Assembly: GCF_018918185.1 (NCBI RefSeq)
Contig: NZ_JAHLPZ010000012.1
Coordinates: 1-64,000 of the forward strand
Length of the DNA: 64,000 nucleotides
DNA from: Eubacterium sp. MSJ-21
GTDB taxonomy: Bacteria > Bacillota > Clostridia > Lachnospirales > Lachnospiraceae
Direction of reading: 5' to 3'
The notes below the pieces were generated by a model. The model did not search any database. It saw only the letters and a program-made list of their open reading frames with translations, and had not been told where the DNA came from. This document shows positions 16,929-26,240 of this stretch, piece after piece. Every line of letters begins with the position of its first letter. The stretch's first letter is position 1. The position numbers and the translations under genes were made by a program.

Positions 16929-19286
16929 CTAATTTTTACAGTTTCCGGTCTTTAACAATAATACAACCTTAAAGAGGTCTCCGTCAATCATTATTTCCAC
17001 TTTGCCGTTCTGTAATTCCATCAGGCTCTGTGCAATGGAAAGTCCGAGTCCATTGCCCTCTGTATTTCTCGAACGGTCACCACGTACAAACCGTTCCTTT
17101 AATTCATCGCCGGAGATGTTGAGTGGTTCCTTCGAAATGTTCTTGAAAGTCACTGTGATCTCTCCCTGTTCTGCCTCGTCAATATCGATGTATACCCGGC
17201 TGTTTGGCTGGGCGTACTTGATGATATTTCCGATCAGATTGTCGAACACGCGCCACAGATGTCTTCCATCTGCCATTACATGATTGTCCGCCTGTGCACC
17301 ATATCTCTTCGTCAGATGATTCGTCACAACCGGCTGCAGCTTACATGCCGCGAGCCGCTCTTCGAATTCTCCGAGTGCCTGTTCTAAGAGCATTTCCACA
17401 TCGGTCGGTTCCATATGCACTTCCAGGTTACCCGTAGACGCCTTGCTCGCTTCAATCAGATCCTCGATCAGCTTCTTGAGCCTTGCAGACTGCCGCTGCA
17501 GCACTTCCAGATATTCCGCTTCCTTGTCACTTAAATCTCCCTCCTTGGAGAGGATATCCACGTAATTGATAATAGACGTAAGCGGTGTCTTGATATCATG
17601 GGAAACGTTCGTGATAAGCTCCGTCTTCATCCGCTCGCTCTTCATCCGCTCTGCCACTGCCACGCGCACACTGTCCTGAATACAATTTAATGTCTCGCCA
17701 TGTGCCGCAAATTCCGGCAGCATATGTGTCGTGTCGATCTTATAATCGGTCTCACCGTCTGCAATCTTCTTTGCACCATCCTTCAACCGATACATCTGCA
17801 CGATCACGCGGATCACGAATACCGCAAGCAAAACCGCGCATACCAGATCCAGCACGATTGCCAGTCCGGCAGAACCGCTTGCAGCCACGAGAATAAACCG
17901 GAGCAGTGCGATTCCTGCCAATCCGCCAATCCATTTCCAATAGAGGTTAAAATGTCTTCCAAGGAAACGGAATGTATCCCGGAGCTTGCCAAACACCCAT
18001 TTCACAAGCCGCACAAGCAGTTTACAAAGCCGCCAGATCAATGTGTTTGCAAACATTGCCCAGCCATCTGCCTTCATCCTGGTCGATGTCGTCATAAGAA
18101 ATGGTGGGAAAAGGACTGCCACAACCGCTACGAAAATCCCGATGCCGATAATCTCTTCCATCGTGGAATATGTATACCAGATCAATACATTCTGCGCAAC
18201 GGCAATCAGTGCAACTGTAAGATACAGAAATATATCATACGGAATCCGGTCAAATGCATTGCAGGTAATCCCTGCCTGTCCTCTCCGGTGTCCGGATGCT
18301 GCAATCAGAAATCCTCCCATAATAATCATACAGATCAACGATACACCAAACAACCCGGGTGCCGCCTTCACGACTGGTCTGCAATAGTGAAGCACGATAG
18401 ACTCTGCATACATATCTTCCGCTGTCAAATCAGATTTTACATATCCGTATAATGTATAAGAAACCGGAACACTCTGTTCCACTACCTGCGAAACCGTCCC
18501 GTCATCTGACAGAGTCATTTCCTGATATTGAATATTCCCTTCTCCCAGTTTTTTCGTCGCACGTTCCAACGCTTTCACGTACCCTGCATCATTGGACAGG
18601 TAATAAACGAAATTCGTATTTATCAACTGCACATATGGATTCCGGTTGTCATAATCGCAATTAATTTCCAGATCGTTAAAGGTTATATTACTCCAATCCC
18701 AGTACTGGTCCCGCACTGAACTTGGAACTTCCCGGTTAGAAGAAAACGCTGTATCATCTTCATCATATACGCACCAGTCGTCATAGCTGTATTCGTCCGG
18801 TACATAATTATCTTTCCAAAATGTAATTATATCCGACAGAGAAAGTTTGTAACGAGCCTCTGTCGTTCCGGTAAATATCTCCGTCTGCTGCGGCAGCACG
18901 GCATGGAACTGGTACCCCGCCGATTCATAATTCGCAAGTCCCGGATATTTCTTCACATCATCCGGTACGACCCGAAAAAAGAAATTGCTGTTTTTCTCAT
19001 CAAAATAATCCTCATAATACCGGATGACATGGTTTTCACCGGTCTCCTTTGCATCCTGTATCTCCTGCAGATATTCCTGATAATATGTCTGCACACTGCT
19101 TGCAGATTCCTCCACAAGCTGGCTCATATACTCATCATAGACGGCGTCCGCCTGTGTCTGCCTGGAATTACCATAGGAAAAAGCCATTACTACAACAAAC
19201 CCAGACACCACAACCATAAGGATCGATACCGCAAGCACAATCGCAGCCGCTGTCTTTGCCACTGCACTTTTCTTTAATTTGTCCAT
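16929..19286 (-). CDS. Two-component sensor histidine kinase
   Basis: About 785 residues. N-terminal helix (about 10-35), an extracellular sensor of some 270 residues, a bundle of about six helices in the middle, a linker, then the phosphoacceptor helix with the H-box NVSHDIKTPLTSI and a C-terminal HATPase domain (DNLIGNIIKYA, GNGLGLSIAQSLMELQNG). I take the ATG at 19286, four bases after the regulator stop and behind GGAAGG, over a TTG six codons earlier. It is cotranscribed with the response regulator. The large multi-helix membrane part is unusual for the class. The signal is unknown. Confidence 0.88.
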   Translation of the reverse strand: MDKLKKSAVAKTAAAIVLAVSILMVVVSGFVVVMAFSYGNSRQTQADAVYDEYMSQLVEESASSVQTYYQEYLQEIQDAKETGENHVIRYYEDYFDEKNSNFFFRVVPDDVKKYPGLANYESAGYQFHAVLPQQTEIFTGTTEARYKLSLSDIITFWKDNYVPDEYSYDDWCVYDEDDTAFSSNREVPSSVRDQYWDWSNITFNDLEINCDYDNRNPYVQLINTNFVYYLSNDAGYVKALERATKKLGEGNIQYQEMTLSDDGTVSQVVEQSVPVSYTLYGYVKSDLTAEDMYAESIVLHYCRPVVKAAPGLFGVSLICMIIMGGFLIAASGHRRGQAGITCNAFDRIPYDIFLYLTVALIAVAQNVLIWYTYSTMEEIIGIGIFVAVVAVLFPPFLMTTSTRMKADGWAMFANTLIWRLCKLLVRLVKWVFGKLRDTFRFLGRHFNLYWKWIGGLAGIALLRFILVAASGSAGLAIVLDLVCAVLLAVFVIRVIVQMYRLKDGAKKIADGETDYKIDTTHMLPEFAAHGETLNCIQDSVRVAVAERMKSERMKTELITNVSHDIKTPLTSIINYVDILSKEGDLSDKEAEYLEVLQRQSARLKKLIEDLIEASKASTGNLEVHMEPTDVEMLLEQALGEFEERLAACKLQPVVTNHLTKRYGAQADNHVMADGRHLWRVFDNLIGNIIKYAQPNSRVYIDIDEAEQGEITVTFKNISKEPLNISGDELKERFVRGDRSRNTEGNGLGLSIAQSLMELQNGKVEIMIDGDLFKVVLLLKTGNCKN

Positions 19287-19290
19287 TTTA

Positions 19291-19989
19291 TCATTCCTTC
19301 CCAAACATATACCCTTGTCCCCAGACTACCTTGATGTAGCGTGGTTCTGAAGGATCTGCCTCGATTTTCTCACGCAAGTGGCGAATATGTACCGCAACGG
19401 TGCCCTCCTGTCCAAACGGAGCATCCTCCCAGACTGCACGATAAATATCCTTCGGTGCATACACCGTATTCGGATGTTCCATCAGGAATTTTAAGATTGC
19501 ATATTCTGTCTTCGTCAGGTTCACAGGTTCTCCATCAATCGTAACCTTCTTCGCCCTGTCATCCAGACAAACCCCGCCGATCTCGAGCGCATCTGTCTCC
19601 TGCTTCTTCGGGACATTTCCGCCAAGCATCATGTAACGGCGCAACTGTGCCTTTACTCTTGCGATCATAACAACCGGGTTAAATGGTTTGGTAATATAGT
19701 CGTCCGCACCGACGGAAAGACCAAGAATCTTGTCTGTATCCTCACTTTTCGCTGTGAGCAGGATAACCGGGACATTGGAAGTCTTGCGGATCTCGTTCAT
19801 CGCCGTGATGCCATCCATAACCGGCATCATGATGTCCATCAGCACAAGCTGTACATCCCCGGTTTTCAGCTTCTCGCAGGCTTCCTGTCCGTTGTACGCT
19901 TTCGTCACCTGGTACCCTTCTGCAGACAGGTAAATACCAAGTGCCTCCACGATATCCTTCTCATCATCACAGACCAAAATGTTATACAT
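19291..19989 (-). CDS. OmpR/PhoB-family response regulator
   Basis: 232 residues. A receiver domain (1-118) with acidic pocket DDE (8-10), phosphoacceptor Asp52 in LVLMDIMMPVMDG, Thr in LLTAKS and Lys in ITKPF, followed by a winged-helix DNA-binding domain (about 135-230, ending YIKVVWGQGYMFGKE). It is the partner of the downstream kinase. An inverted repeat 37 bases upstream of the start may be its own binding site. Confidence 0.93.
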   Translation of the reverse strand: MYNILVCDDEKDIVEALGIYLSAEGYQVTKAYNGQEACEKLKTGDVQLVLMDIMMPVMDGITAMNEIRKTSNVPVILLTAKSEDTDKILGLSVGADDYITKPFNPVVMIARVKAQLRRYMMLGGNVPKKQETDALEIGGVCLDDRAKKVTIDGEPVNLTKTEYAILKFLMEHPNTVYAPKDIYRAVWEDAPFGQEGTVAVHIRHLREKIEADPSEPRYIKVVWGQGYMFGKE

Positions 19990-20025
19990 ATGTCTCTCCT
20001 CTTTCTAATCGGTAATTTCCGGTCA

Positions 20026-20056
20026 TACAGGTATCCCTGTTGCTATGATACCTGTA
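20026..20056. promoter_or_regulatory. Inverted repeat ahead of the two-component operon
   Basis: TACAGGTATC (20026-20035) and GATACCTGTA (20047-20056) form a perfect 10-bp inverted repeat with an 11-base spacer, 37 bases upstream of the response-regulator start. No T-run follows on the minus strand, so an operator is more likely than a terminator. Confidence 0.45.
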
Positions 20057-20107
20057 TTATCGCAAAATGAATTTTAAGATACTAGATTTTATATATTTAA
20101 GATTTTA

Positions 20108-20962
20108 TTAAGAACGGTTCATTTCTTTTCGATCCTGCAGCACAGGAAATGCCTTCCGGATCTTTGTCACATCGTTTTGTATATCGTATACGAGCAGTTT
20201 TTCCTCCTTGCAGGAAGCATCTGCAAGCCGGATTTCTTTCATCGGCACAAGCAGACTTCCATCCGGAGCATATACCCCCGAATCGCCGGAATAATATTGC
20301 CCATCCATATCGCCGCAGCAGTTCACACCTGCCACATAGCACTGATTCTCGATGGCACGTGCAGCAAGAAGTGTCTTCCAATGTGACGTACGTGCTTCCG
20401 GCCAGTTCGCAGGCACGATAAAAAACTCTGTCTCCGGCACCATCGCCCGGAACTGTTCCGGGAAGCGGAGATCATAGCAAATTGCAAGTCCTGCCTGAAA
20501 TTCTCCGAGCCTTCTGGTACAAAGCTTCTCTCCACCACGGAAATGTGCATGTTCTTCCCCATAGGAAAATGGATGGATCTTGGCATAGTCCATTGCAATT
20601 TTACCATCCGGCGTCACGATTGAATAGTGATTCTCACAGAGTGGTTCGTTCTTTTTCACCCAGCCGATGCCGATTGTCTTGTGGTGCCGCCTCGCAAGTG
20701 CCGATACCTGTTCAATCGTCCAGCCGGTTGTTGGTTGGTTCGTCATGTCCGGAGTGCTATCCGTTTGCGCACGCGACTGTATCTCAGCATCCGATTGACA
20801 AATTTCTGCCGTCACATCGGTATGCATCGAGAATCCCGTCAGACTCATCTCCGGGAACAATACAATCTCCGCATCCGCAGCTATCACAAATTCCTCGGCC
20901 CGGCCGAGATTCGCCTGTTTGTCTTCCCATAAGATATTCGTTTGTGCCAGTGCAATCCGCAT
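20108..20962 (-). CDS. Carbon-nitrogen hydrolase (nitrilase superfamily, omega-amidase-like)
   Basis: 284 residues with the Glu-Lys-Cys triad of the superfamily: Glu in LFPEMSLTG, Lys in DYAKIHPFSYG and Cys in LAICYDLRFPE. The arrangement is closest to Nit2/omega-amidase and YafV-type enzymes that hydrolyse alpha-keto amides such as 2-oxoglutaramate. The residues around 65-78 (RAQTDSTPDMTNQPT) look like a low-complexity insertion relative to relatives I know. It starts 21 bases after the esterase gene, so the two may be cotranscribed. Confidence 0.85.
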   Translation of the reverse strand: MRIALAQTNILWEDKQANLGRAEEFVIAADAEIVLFPEMSLTGFSMHTDVTAEICQSDAEIQSRAQTDSTPDMTNQPTTGWTIEQVSALARRHHKTIGIGWVKKNEPLCENHYSIVTPDGKIAMDYAKIHPFSYGEEHAHFRGGEKLCTRRLGEFQAGLAICYDLRFPEQFRAMVPETEFFIVPANWPEARTSHWKTLLAARAIENQCYVAGVNCCGDMDGQYYSGDSGVYAPDGSLLVPMKEIRLADASCKEEKLLVYDIQNDVTKIRKAFPVLQDRKEMNRS

Positions 20963-20983
20963 ACGCTGTCTACCTCCACACTT

Positions 20984-21907
20984 TTACCACTGTCCCATCA
21001 CTTTATGCATAAATGCGCCAACCTCTTCCCAGGCGCGCTTTGACTCCGGTATCACTGTGCCGCTCATCTGAAACACATGAAACATTCCTTCATATACTGT
21101 GAATCGTACCGGAACGCCTTGTTCCTTTGCCTTCTTCGCAACCGATACCGCATCATCATACAGCATCTCATGCGTACCGACCTGGATCAGCATCGGTGGA
21201 AATCCGGTAAAGTTACCATACATTGGAGAAATCAAAGGGTTCTTCGCATCATTTTCCCCGATATAAGGACTGTGCAGCAGCATCTCTCCGCCGCCGTCTG
21301 CGCCAAAGACCGGATCGATCTCCCGGTTCTTCGTGTAAGATTCCCCGGTGATTGCCAAATCGGTCCAAGGTGACATCGCTACTAATCCCGCCGGCATCGG
21401 CTCTCCGTTTGTGCGCAGTTCCATACAGAGTGCCATCGCCAGACCACCGCCTGCGGAATCACCCGCAACGATAATCCGTTCTGATTCATAGCCTTTATCA
21501 CGCAGCCATTTGTATGCAGCGACTGCATCTTCTAATGCCGCCGGAAATGGGTGCTCCGGTGCCAACCGGTAATCGATGGAAAGCACTGCCGCGCCACTGC
21601 TGATCTCGGCGTAAAGTCCTGCCATCTTCCGGTACTGTCCCTGCAATCCGGACATATACCCGCCGCCGTGAAGCTGCAAGATCACATATGGATTCTCCGA
21701 TCCGTTCCATGTCAGATATTCCATCTTGAACAGTCCCATGTCGATATGTTCTACAGAAAGATGCTCCGGGTATTCAAACTCTGTGTTCTGAATGGATTTT
21801 TCTTTTTTTCTCTGCCATGCCTGCTTTAAAACCGGGTTCTGGTTGACCATGGCTACGATATCACGCATCAGTTCTGCGCGGTGACTTGTCTTGTCGTTCT
21901 CCTTCAT
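20984..21907 (-). CDS. Alpha/beta hydrolase, HSL-type esterase
   Basis: About 307 residues. The oxyanion-hole motif HGGGYMSG and nucleophile elbow GDSAGGGLA are those of the hormone-sensitive-lipase family; catalytic Asp and His are likely in the C-terminal part (HEMLYDDAV, GMFHVFQ). It hydrolyses short-chain esters, possibly acetyl groups on sugars or xenobiotics. I start at the ATG at 21907 with AGAGAGGT ahead of it; the frame is open 26 codons further but has no site there. A structured repeat lies directly upstream. Confidence 0.85.
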   Translation of the reverse strand: MKENDKTSHRAELMRDIVAMVNQNPVLKQAWQRKKEKSIQNTEFEYPEHLSVEHIDMGLFKMEYLTWNGSENPYVILQLHGGGYMSGLQGQYRKMAGLYAEISSGAAVLSIDYRLAPEHPFPAALEDAVAAYKWLRDKGYESERIIVAGDSAGGGLAMALCMELRTNGEPMPAGLVAMSPWTDLAITGESYTKNREIDPVFGADGGGEMLLHSPYIGENDAKNPLISPMYGNFTGFPPMLIQVGTHEMLYDDAVSVAKKAKEQGVPVRFTVYEGMFHVFQMSGTVIPESKRAWEEVGAFMHKVMGQW

Positions 21908-21935
21908 ACATACCTCTCTTTTGATAGTCTTTTTT

Positions 21936-22142
21936 GCAATTGTGAAACATTCCTGCGTCTTCCAGCAGTTGCACACAATATACAATTCTACGCAGACGCG
22001 CTCTCGCTCAGTTCAACACGCAGTGGTACTAAACTCGCGATAAAAGCATTCGCTCATTAAGTACCAGCGTGCTTCAATGGTCTGCTTTAGAATTGATAAT
22101 TGTGTGCAACCGCTTTTACTATTCTAACTGTTTCGCAATTGC
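21936..22142. repeat. Structured hairpin repeat, copy A
   Basis: A 207-base imperfect long inverted repeat. The outer stem pairs 21936-21948 with 22130-22142 (one mismatch), the next 21968-21979 with 22099-22110, then GCAGAC (21992-21997) with GTCTGC (22080-22085), CACGC (22017-22021) with GCGTG (22067-22071) and GCGA (22037-22040) with TCGC (22050-22053). The core matches copy B at 41393-41583 closely, while the outer stems differ in sequence but still pair. It fills most of the 331-base gap between the esterase start and the next gene's stop. Confidence 0.75.
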
Positions 22143-22238
22143 CGATACACACTTATATAAAATGTACGGATGGATGAGTTTGTACGGTCAAGACAAGTCA
22201 GCCATCCGCTTGCCTTCTTTTATTCTTCTATAACGAAA

Positions 22239-22901
22239 CTACACGCGGAAGCGGCGGTTTAGTTCGAGCGTAGTGCTTCGTCCACCGATCATGAAGATTC
22301 CGAAGAGCTGGACGAGTACGGTGAATACTGCAACCAGTGTCAGAAGCTTCCATGTGACAACTTCCAGGCTGACCAACAGCAGCTCAATGGCTGCGATCAG
22401 GGTCAGTTCGAGCTGCGGCATAATATAGCTTCGCCAGTCGCGGCGGCGCACCATCATAAATACAAAGATTGTAATATTCGTTGCAATTACGACAACCGGA
22501 ATTCCGATATTGACCGACCAGCCTTCATAGCCAAGAGAAAAATCGACCGCAAGCACAAGTGCCATGCTGATCAATCCCTGAAATATGATTTTTTGCTGTT
22601 CATCTGCAAGTGGCTGTGCAGTAAACGTAAATGTAAAATACAGATACGCAATTCCTGCAAGACTCACCAGCGACCAGCGAACACCATGGTACGTCATATA
22701 ATTGACAATTCCAAGCACGATTACACCGACAACCACGCAGAACGTCACGATGCGGATTGCCAGACGCATCCGTTGCTGTTTCGGGAACATGTCCGGATAG
22801 ACCGGCTGCACATGCTCCGTCTCAGACAGTGCGCCCTTGCAAAGCGGGCAGATCAGGCTGTCATCCTTCACTTTTATATTACAGCGATTACATTTACTCA
22901 T
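22239..22901 (-). CDS. Zinc-ribbon membrane protein (DUF6320-like)
   Basis: About 220 residues. An N-terminal zinc ribbon (CNRC and CPLC, within residues 4-20) is followed by about six transmembrane helices. I start at the ATG at 22899-22901, which overlaps the end of the acyltransferase-like gene by eight bases, instead of the longer frame inside that gene. The overlap implies translational coupling and a joint function, which is unknown. The family name rests on memory of Lachnospiraceae proteins of this build. Confidence 0.65.
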   Translation of the reverse strand: MSKCNRCNIKVKDDSLICPLCKGALSETEHVQPVYPDMFPKQQRMRLAIRIVTFCVVVGVIVLGIVNYMTYHGVRWSLVSLAGIAYLYFTFTFTAQPLADEQQKIIFQGLISMALVLAVDFSLGYEGWSVNIGIPVVVIATNITIFVFMMVRRRDWRSYIMPQLELTLIAAIELLLVSLEVVTWKLLTLVAVFTVLVQLFGIFMIGGRSTTLELNRRFRV

Positions 22902-24291
22902 AATATACTCCATTCGTCTCCACAGAGACATCAATTCCATCTTCTGCAAGCTTGCGGAAGAATACCTTCTGCACATCGACTTCCCGCACTGCCGAGCTGA
23001 ATGTGAACACCAGTGTATCCTTATATGACACAACCGCTGCCTTCAGGTTCTGGTTCTTCGACATGGACAAGATCGCATACAGTGACTCCACATAAGCGTC
23101 ATATGGACTTGCAAGCTTTACCAACCCCAGATTCGTCACACAGCCGGAATTTGCCTTTGCAGACATCTGATAGACGATTTTCATCGCGATATTCTTGATA
23201 AAGAGCGGCGTTGCGCGCAGTGCCTTGTTCTTCTCATTTGACACATTGTAAGCCATGATCTCTTCGAGATGTTCCTTCGTGATCTGGCTTTTCAGGCTCT
23301 CTGCCATTTGTGCCAGCACCTCTTCAAACGTATAATCCTCCCGCTCTGCCCGGAACATTGCCGACACGACTGCGAAGAAATTCTTCGTTGTAGCAGACCC
23401 ATAATATGGCCGCAGATTCACCGGTACGCATACCGCAAGCGGACGACGGTGCGGGATACTATGCATATATCCTTTATACACCGACCACGCAAATACACCA
23501 AGCAGATACTGATTGACGGTCACGCCATACTGCTTCGCCACACGCTTAACATCCGGCAGGCACAGATAGCCATGCATGATTCCGAAATACTCCCGCGGGA
23601 ACATCTCCCCACGGATCACAAGTGCCTTCTCCGTCTTATAACTCTTCTTCGCCGGACGCTTATAATGCTTCAGATAGCTGTCCTCCCGGTCGACAGTTGT
23701 CTCCTCGTGCAACTCCATCCGGTCGCCCTTGCCGATCTCCGGATGCACCAGACGCAGATACTGGTACACAAGTTCCTTCAAGAACATCAACGCACCATTT
23801 CCATCTGTCAAAGCATGAAAGACTTCCAGACTGATTCTTCGTTCATAATATAAGACACGGAATAGATATTCCCGGTTTAACAGTGGGTTGATATACTGGC
23901 AGGGACTCATATCCTCCTGCAGCACACGCGGTGCCGGGTTCGGGTTATCCTCAAAATAATACCAGAATGCACCCGTCTTCATACGCACATGCATGACATC
24001 AAAATACGGAAGCACCATATCGAGTGCCTGCTGCAATTTCTCCGGCTGGACTTCTTCTGTCAGTGTTGCCGCAATCCGGTACACATTGCTTGATTTACGG
24101 CTGGCAATCACCGGAAAGAGATTCGCGGTATTGTCCAGCTTATCAAACCGTGCCTCACGGATACGTTTAGGCTGTTTTCTCGAAGATTTTGTTTTTGAAG
24201 CTATATCTTTCAGCTCAGGCTTTGCATCCGGTTTCTTCTGCATTTCCTTCATTGTATTCTTATTTGTCGTTTTCTGTTTTTTCTTACTCAT
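22894..24291 (-). CDS. Condensation/alcohol-acetyltransferase-like protein
   Basis: About 465 residues. After a Lys-rich, low-complexity N-terminus of about 45 residues comes a fold like that of CoA-dependent acyltransferases and NRPS condensation domains: the active-site motif HxxxDG appears as HALTDGNGA (about residue 175 of the shorter form) and the second half has the expected NLRPYYGSATTKNFF. It may transfer an acyl group to an alcohol or lipid; no carrier-protein genes are near. The start at 24291 is preferred over one 11 codons earlier, but neither has a strong ribosome site. Coupled to the zinc-ribbon membrane protein. Confidence 0.65.
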   Translation of the reverse strand: MSKKKQKTTNKNTMKEMQKKPDAKPELKDIASKTKSSRKQPKRIREARFDKLDNTANLFPVIASRKSSNVYRIAATLTEEVQPEKLQQALDMVLPYFDVMHVRMKTGAFWYYFEDNPNPAPRVLQEDMSPCQYINPLLNREYLFRVLYYERRISLEVFHALTDGNGALMFLKELVYQYLRLVHPEIGKGDRMELHEETTVDREDSYLKHYKRPAKKSYKTEKALVIRGEMFPREYFGIMHGYLCLPDVKRVAKQYGVTVNQYLLGVFAWSVYKGYMHSIPHRRPLAVCVPVNLRPYYGSATTKNFFAVVSAMFRAEREDYTFEEVLAQMAESLKSQITKEHLEEIMAYNVSNEKNKALRATPLFIKNIAMKIVYQMSAKANSGCVTNLGLVKLASPYDAYVESLYAILSMSKNQNLKAAVVSYKDTLVFTFSSAVREVDVQKVFFRKLAEDGIDVSVETNGVYYE

Positions 24292-24387
24292 TTTTTCAGT
24301 CCTAACTTCACCATCTACCTGCATGCGTCATTTTGTATCCATACAATTTCTTGCATTCCCGCTCACAGACCTTACAATAAGAAAAAA

Positions 24388-24414
24388 GCGGGCTGACATA
24401 TCGTCAACCCGCGT
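24388..24414 (-). terminator. Terminator after tRNA-Thr
   Basis: On the minus strand GCGGGTTGAC pairs with GTCAGCCCGC around a five-base loop, followed by six T. It lies just past the tRNA 3' end. Confidence 0.9.
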
Positions 24415-24421
24415 ATTTCCA

Positions 24422-24494
24422 AGCTACTGATCGGATTCGAACCGACGACCTATTCATTACGAGTGAATCGCTCTACCAACTGAGCCACAGTAGC
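24422..24494 (-). tRNA. tRNA-Thr (CGT)
   Basis: Cloverleaf by eye: acceptor GCTACTG with CAGTAGC, D-arm GGCTC...GAGC, anticodon stem ATTCA with TGAAT around the loop CTCGTAA (anticodon CGT), T-arm with TTCGAAT, discriminator T. CCA is not encoded. A strong terminator follows, so it is a single-tRNA transcript or the last of a short one. Confidence 0.93.
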
Positions 24495-24552
24495 ATGACA
24501 ACCATTCTCCTGTTCACACAGAAGTCTTAGCTGCATGTGATACTCTACCACA

Positions 24553-26238
24553 CTAACTCAGATTTGTCAAAGCATAAGTTGACTTTGTATCCTTTATTTT
24601 TGACACCAACTGCTTATCCTCCGTCAGAATCAAAATCTGCCCGGACGGAATCTCTTCTATACTCGCAAAAAATCCCTGCATCTGTGCATCGTTCATCTGC
24701 GGTAGTCCATCAATTATAAGAGGCATTTTTTCTTTGCACATCCTTGCTGCTATCCCTACACGCACCGCCATTCGCACCAGTGGGAAATCTCCTGCATCTA
24801 TCTGCGTAATATCCGTAAATGCACCGTTTTTCTTGACTACCAGTCGAAGCTTTTCATCAATCTTCGCATCCTCATACAATCCACCTGTCACACGCTGCAT
24901 GATATCCGTCATGTGATCATTGATAATATAATCCCATTCTTCTACATAACTTCGGGAAAGCTCCTGGATTGTATTGATGGCAAGCGTCGTCGCATATATT
25001 TCTCGCTCAATTGCCTGTTTTCTGCCCTCGCACACACGAATTTCATCCTCCAGATGCGCTTTCTGTTTCTTCCGCTCCAGAATCTCATTCTCTGTCGCAC
25101 GTAAATCTTCCTTGATATCCATGTATTTCCGGGCAAAGCTCATGTCAATCTCGACATCCTCATATGCCTCGTTTTTGCGTTCCAGTTCGTAGACAATTTT
25201 CTTGAATTCCTCTTCCGAAGGTGCCTGATTTTCCCCGTTCAGCACACCCTTCCGGTGTAATCCATCTATGATCGTCATCACAACAAACAACGCCGTACAG
25301 AACACAAAGAGCTGCCGCACGCCATCATCAAACGGAAGTATATACACCAGCGCGGCAATCACGCCAATTACAACCAAACCGGTCAGTGCAATCATCCACC
25401 AACGATCAGTCAGCTTCTTCGGTGCCTTATAATCCTTCAGCAGATCTGCATTCAGAAATACACTGTTTTCCTGCAAAGAATCCAGATGCTCATTTAATTC
25501 CTCATCTTCCTCGTATTTCGTGCCCTTTTCCGTATCAATCAATCGTCTGGCTTCACGCTTCCGTTTTGCCGTCTCGATTGCAAACTCCTCATCATTGTCC
25601 ACAATCTTCTTACGGACTTCTTTCAAAGCTTCCTCGTCCCCGTCGTACTGTTTCAGTTCTTCCTTTAACTCTATAATCTGTTGCTCTGTCTCTGTCACAT
25701 CCAGTGCGTTTTTCTGATCACGCAAGATAGAAAGTGCCCGCCGTTTATCCAGATTGGAAGAACCGGTTGTCGCCAAATTTGTGACAAATGTATTGAGTTC
25801 CTCTGCTTCATTCCCTGCATTCTTTTGCTGACGGATATAAAGCGCATCGCTGAATGTCTTTTTATCCACACCGGTTAACGACTCATACAGACTGTTCATA
25901 TGCTTGAGCTTACCGACACGTCCATTCTTCACATTTAACACCTGCGTTGTCATGTTATGCCTGCTGAAGCTATGCTCTACCAGATATTCATCGCCATCCT
26001 TTATCACATACGCCTTTCCAGAAAATCCGCGTCCATCCATCGGCTTATGGTGTGCCAGATCATCGTCCTCTGTCTCCGGAAATGTACCTATGCCATACAG
26101 CGTTGCATATTCAAAATCCGCAACCGTACTCTTACCTGCATTTCTCGTACCATACAGTACATTCACGCCCGGCTTCAGGTTGATCTCACGATTATGAAAT
26201 TTTCCAAAATCTTTTAATAATAATTTACTGAAATACAT
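24553..26238 (-). CDS. SMC/SbcC-like AAA ATPase (YhaN type)
   Basis: About 561 residues. The N-terminus has an ABC/SMC head with Walker A GTRNAGKST (about 34-42); coiled-coil segments flank a central pair of hydrophobic helices (about 278-315, WWMIALTGLVVIG), and the C-terminal part carries MPLIIDGLPQMND as Walker B. The membrane helices within the coiled coil are typical of YhaN rather than SbcC. It starts two bases past the phosphoesterase stop. Together they are probably a DNA-processing nuclease/ATPase pair. The start at 26238 replaces a longer frame. Confidence 0.75.
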   Translation of the reverse strand: MYFSKLLLKDFGKFHNREINLKPGVNVLYGTRNAGKSTVADFEYATLYGIGTFPETEDDDLAHHKPMDGRGFSGKAYVIKDGDEYLVEHSFSRHNMTTQVLNVKNGRVGKLKHMNSLYESLTGVDKKTFSDALYIRQQKNAGNEAEELNTFVTNLATTGSSNLDKRRALSILRDQKNALDVTETEQQIIELKEELKQYDGDEEALKEVRKKIVDNDEEFAIETAKRKREARRLIDTEKGTKYEEDEELNEHLDSLQENSVFLNADLLKDYKAPKKLTDRWWMIALTGLVVIGVIAALVYILPFDDGVRQLFVFCTALFVVMTIIDGLHRKGVLNGENQAPSEEEFKKIVYELERKNEAYEDVEIDMSFARKYMDIKEDLRATENEILERKKQKAHLEDEIRVCEGRKQAIEREIYATTLAINTIQELSRSYVEEWDYIINDHMTDIMQRVTGGLYEDAKIDEKLRLVVKKNGAFTDITQIDAGDFPLVRMAVRVGIAARMCKEKMPLIIDGLPQMNDAQMQGFFASIEEIPSGQILILTEDKQLVSKIKDTKSTYALTNLS

Positions 26239-26240
26239 TG

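Noticed and set aside
17700-18452. 250-residue plus-strand frame inside the histidine kinase gene
   Set aside because: Entirely antisense to a clear kinase with its H-box and ATPase motifs; His/Cys/Lys-rich composition and no start signal.
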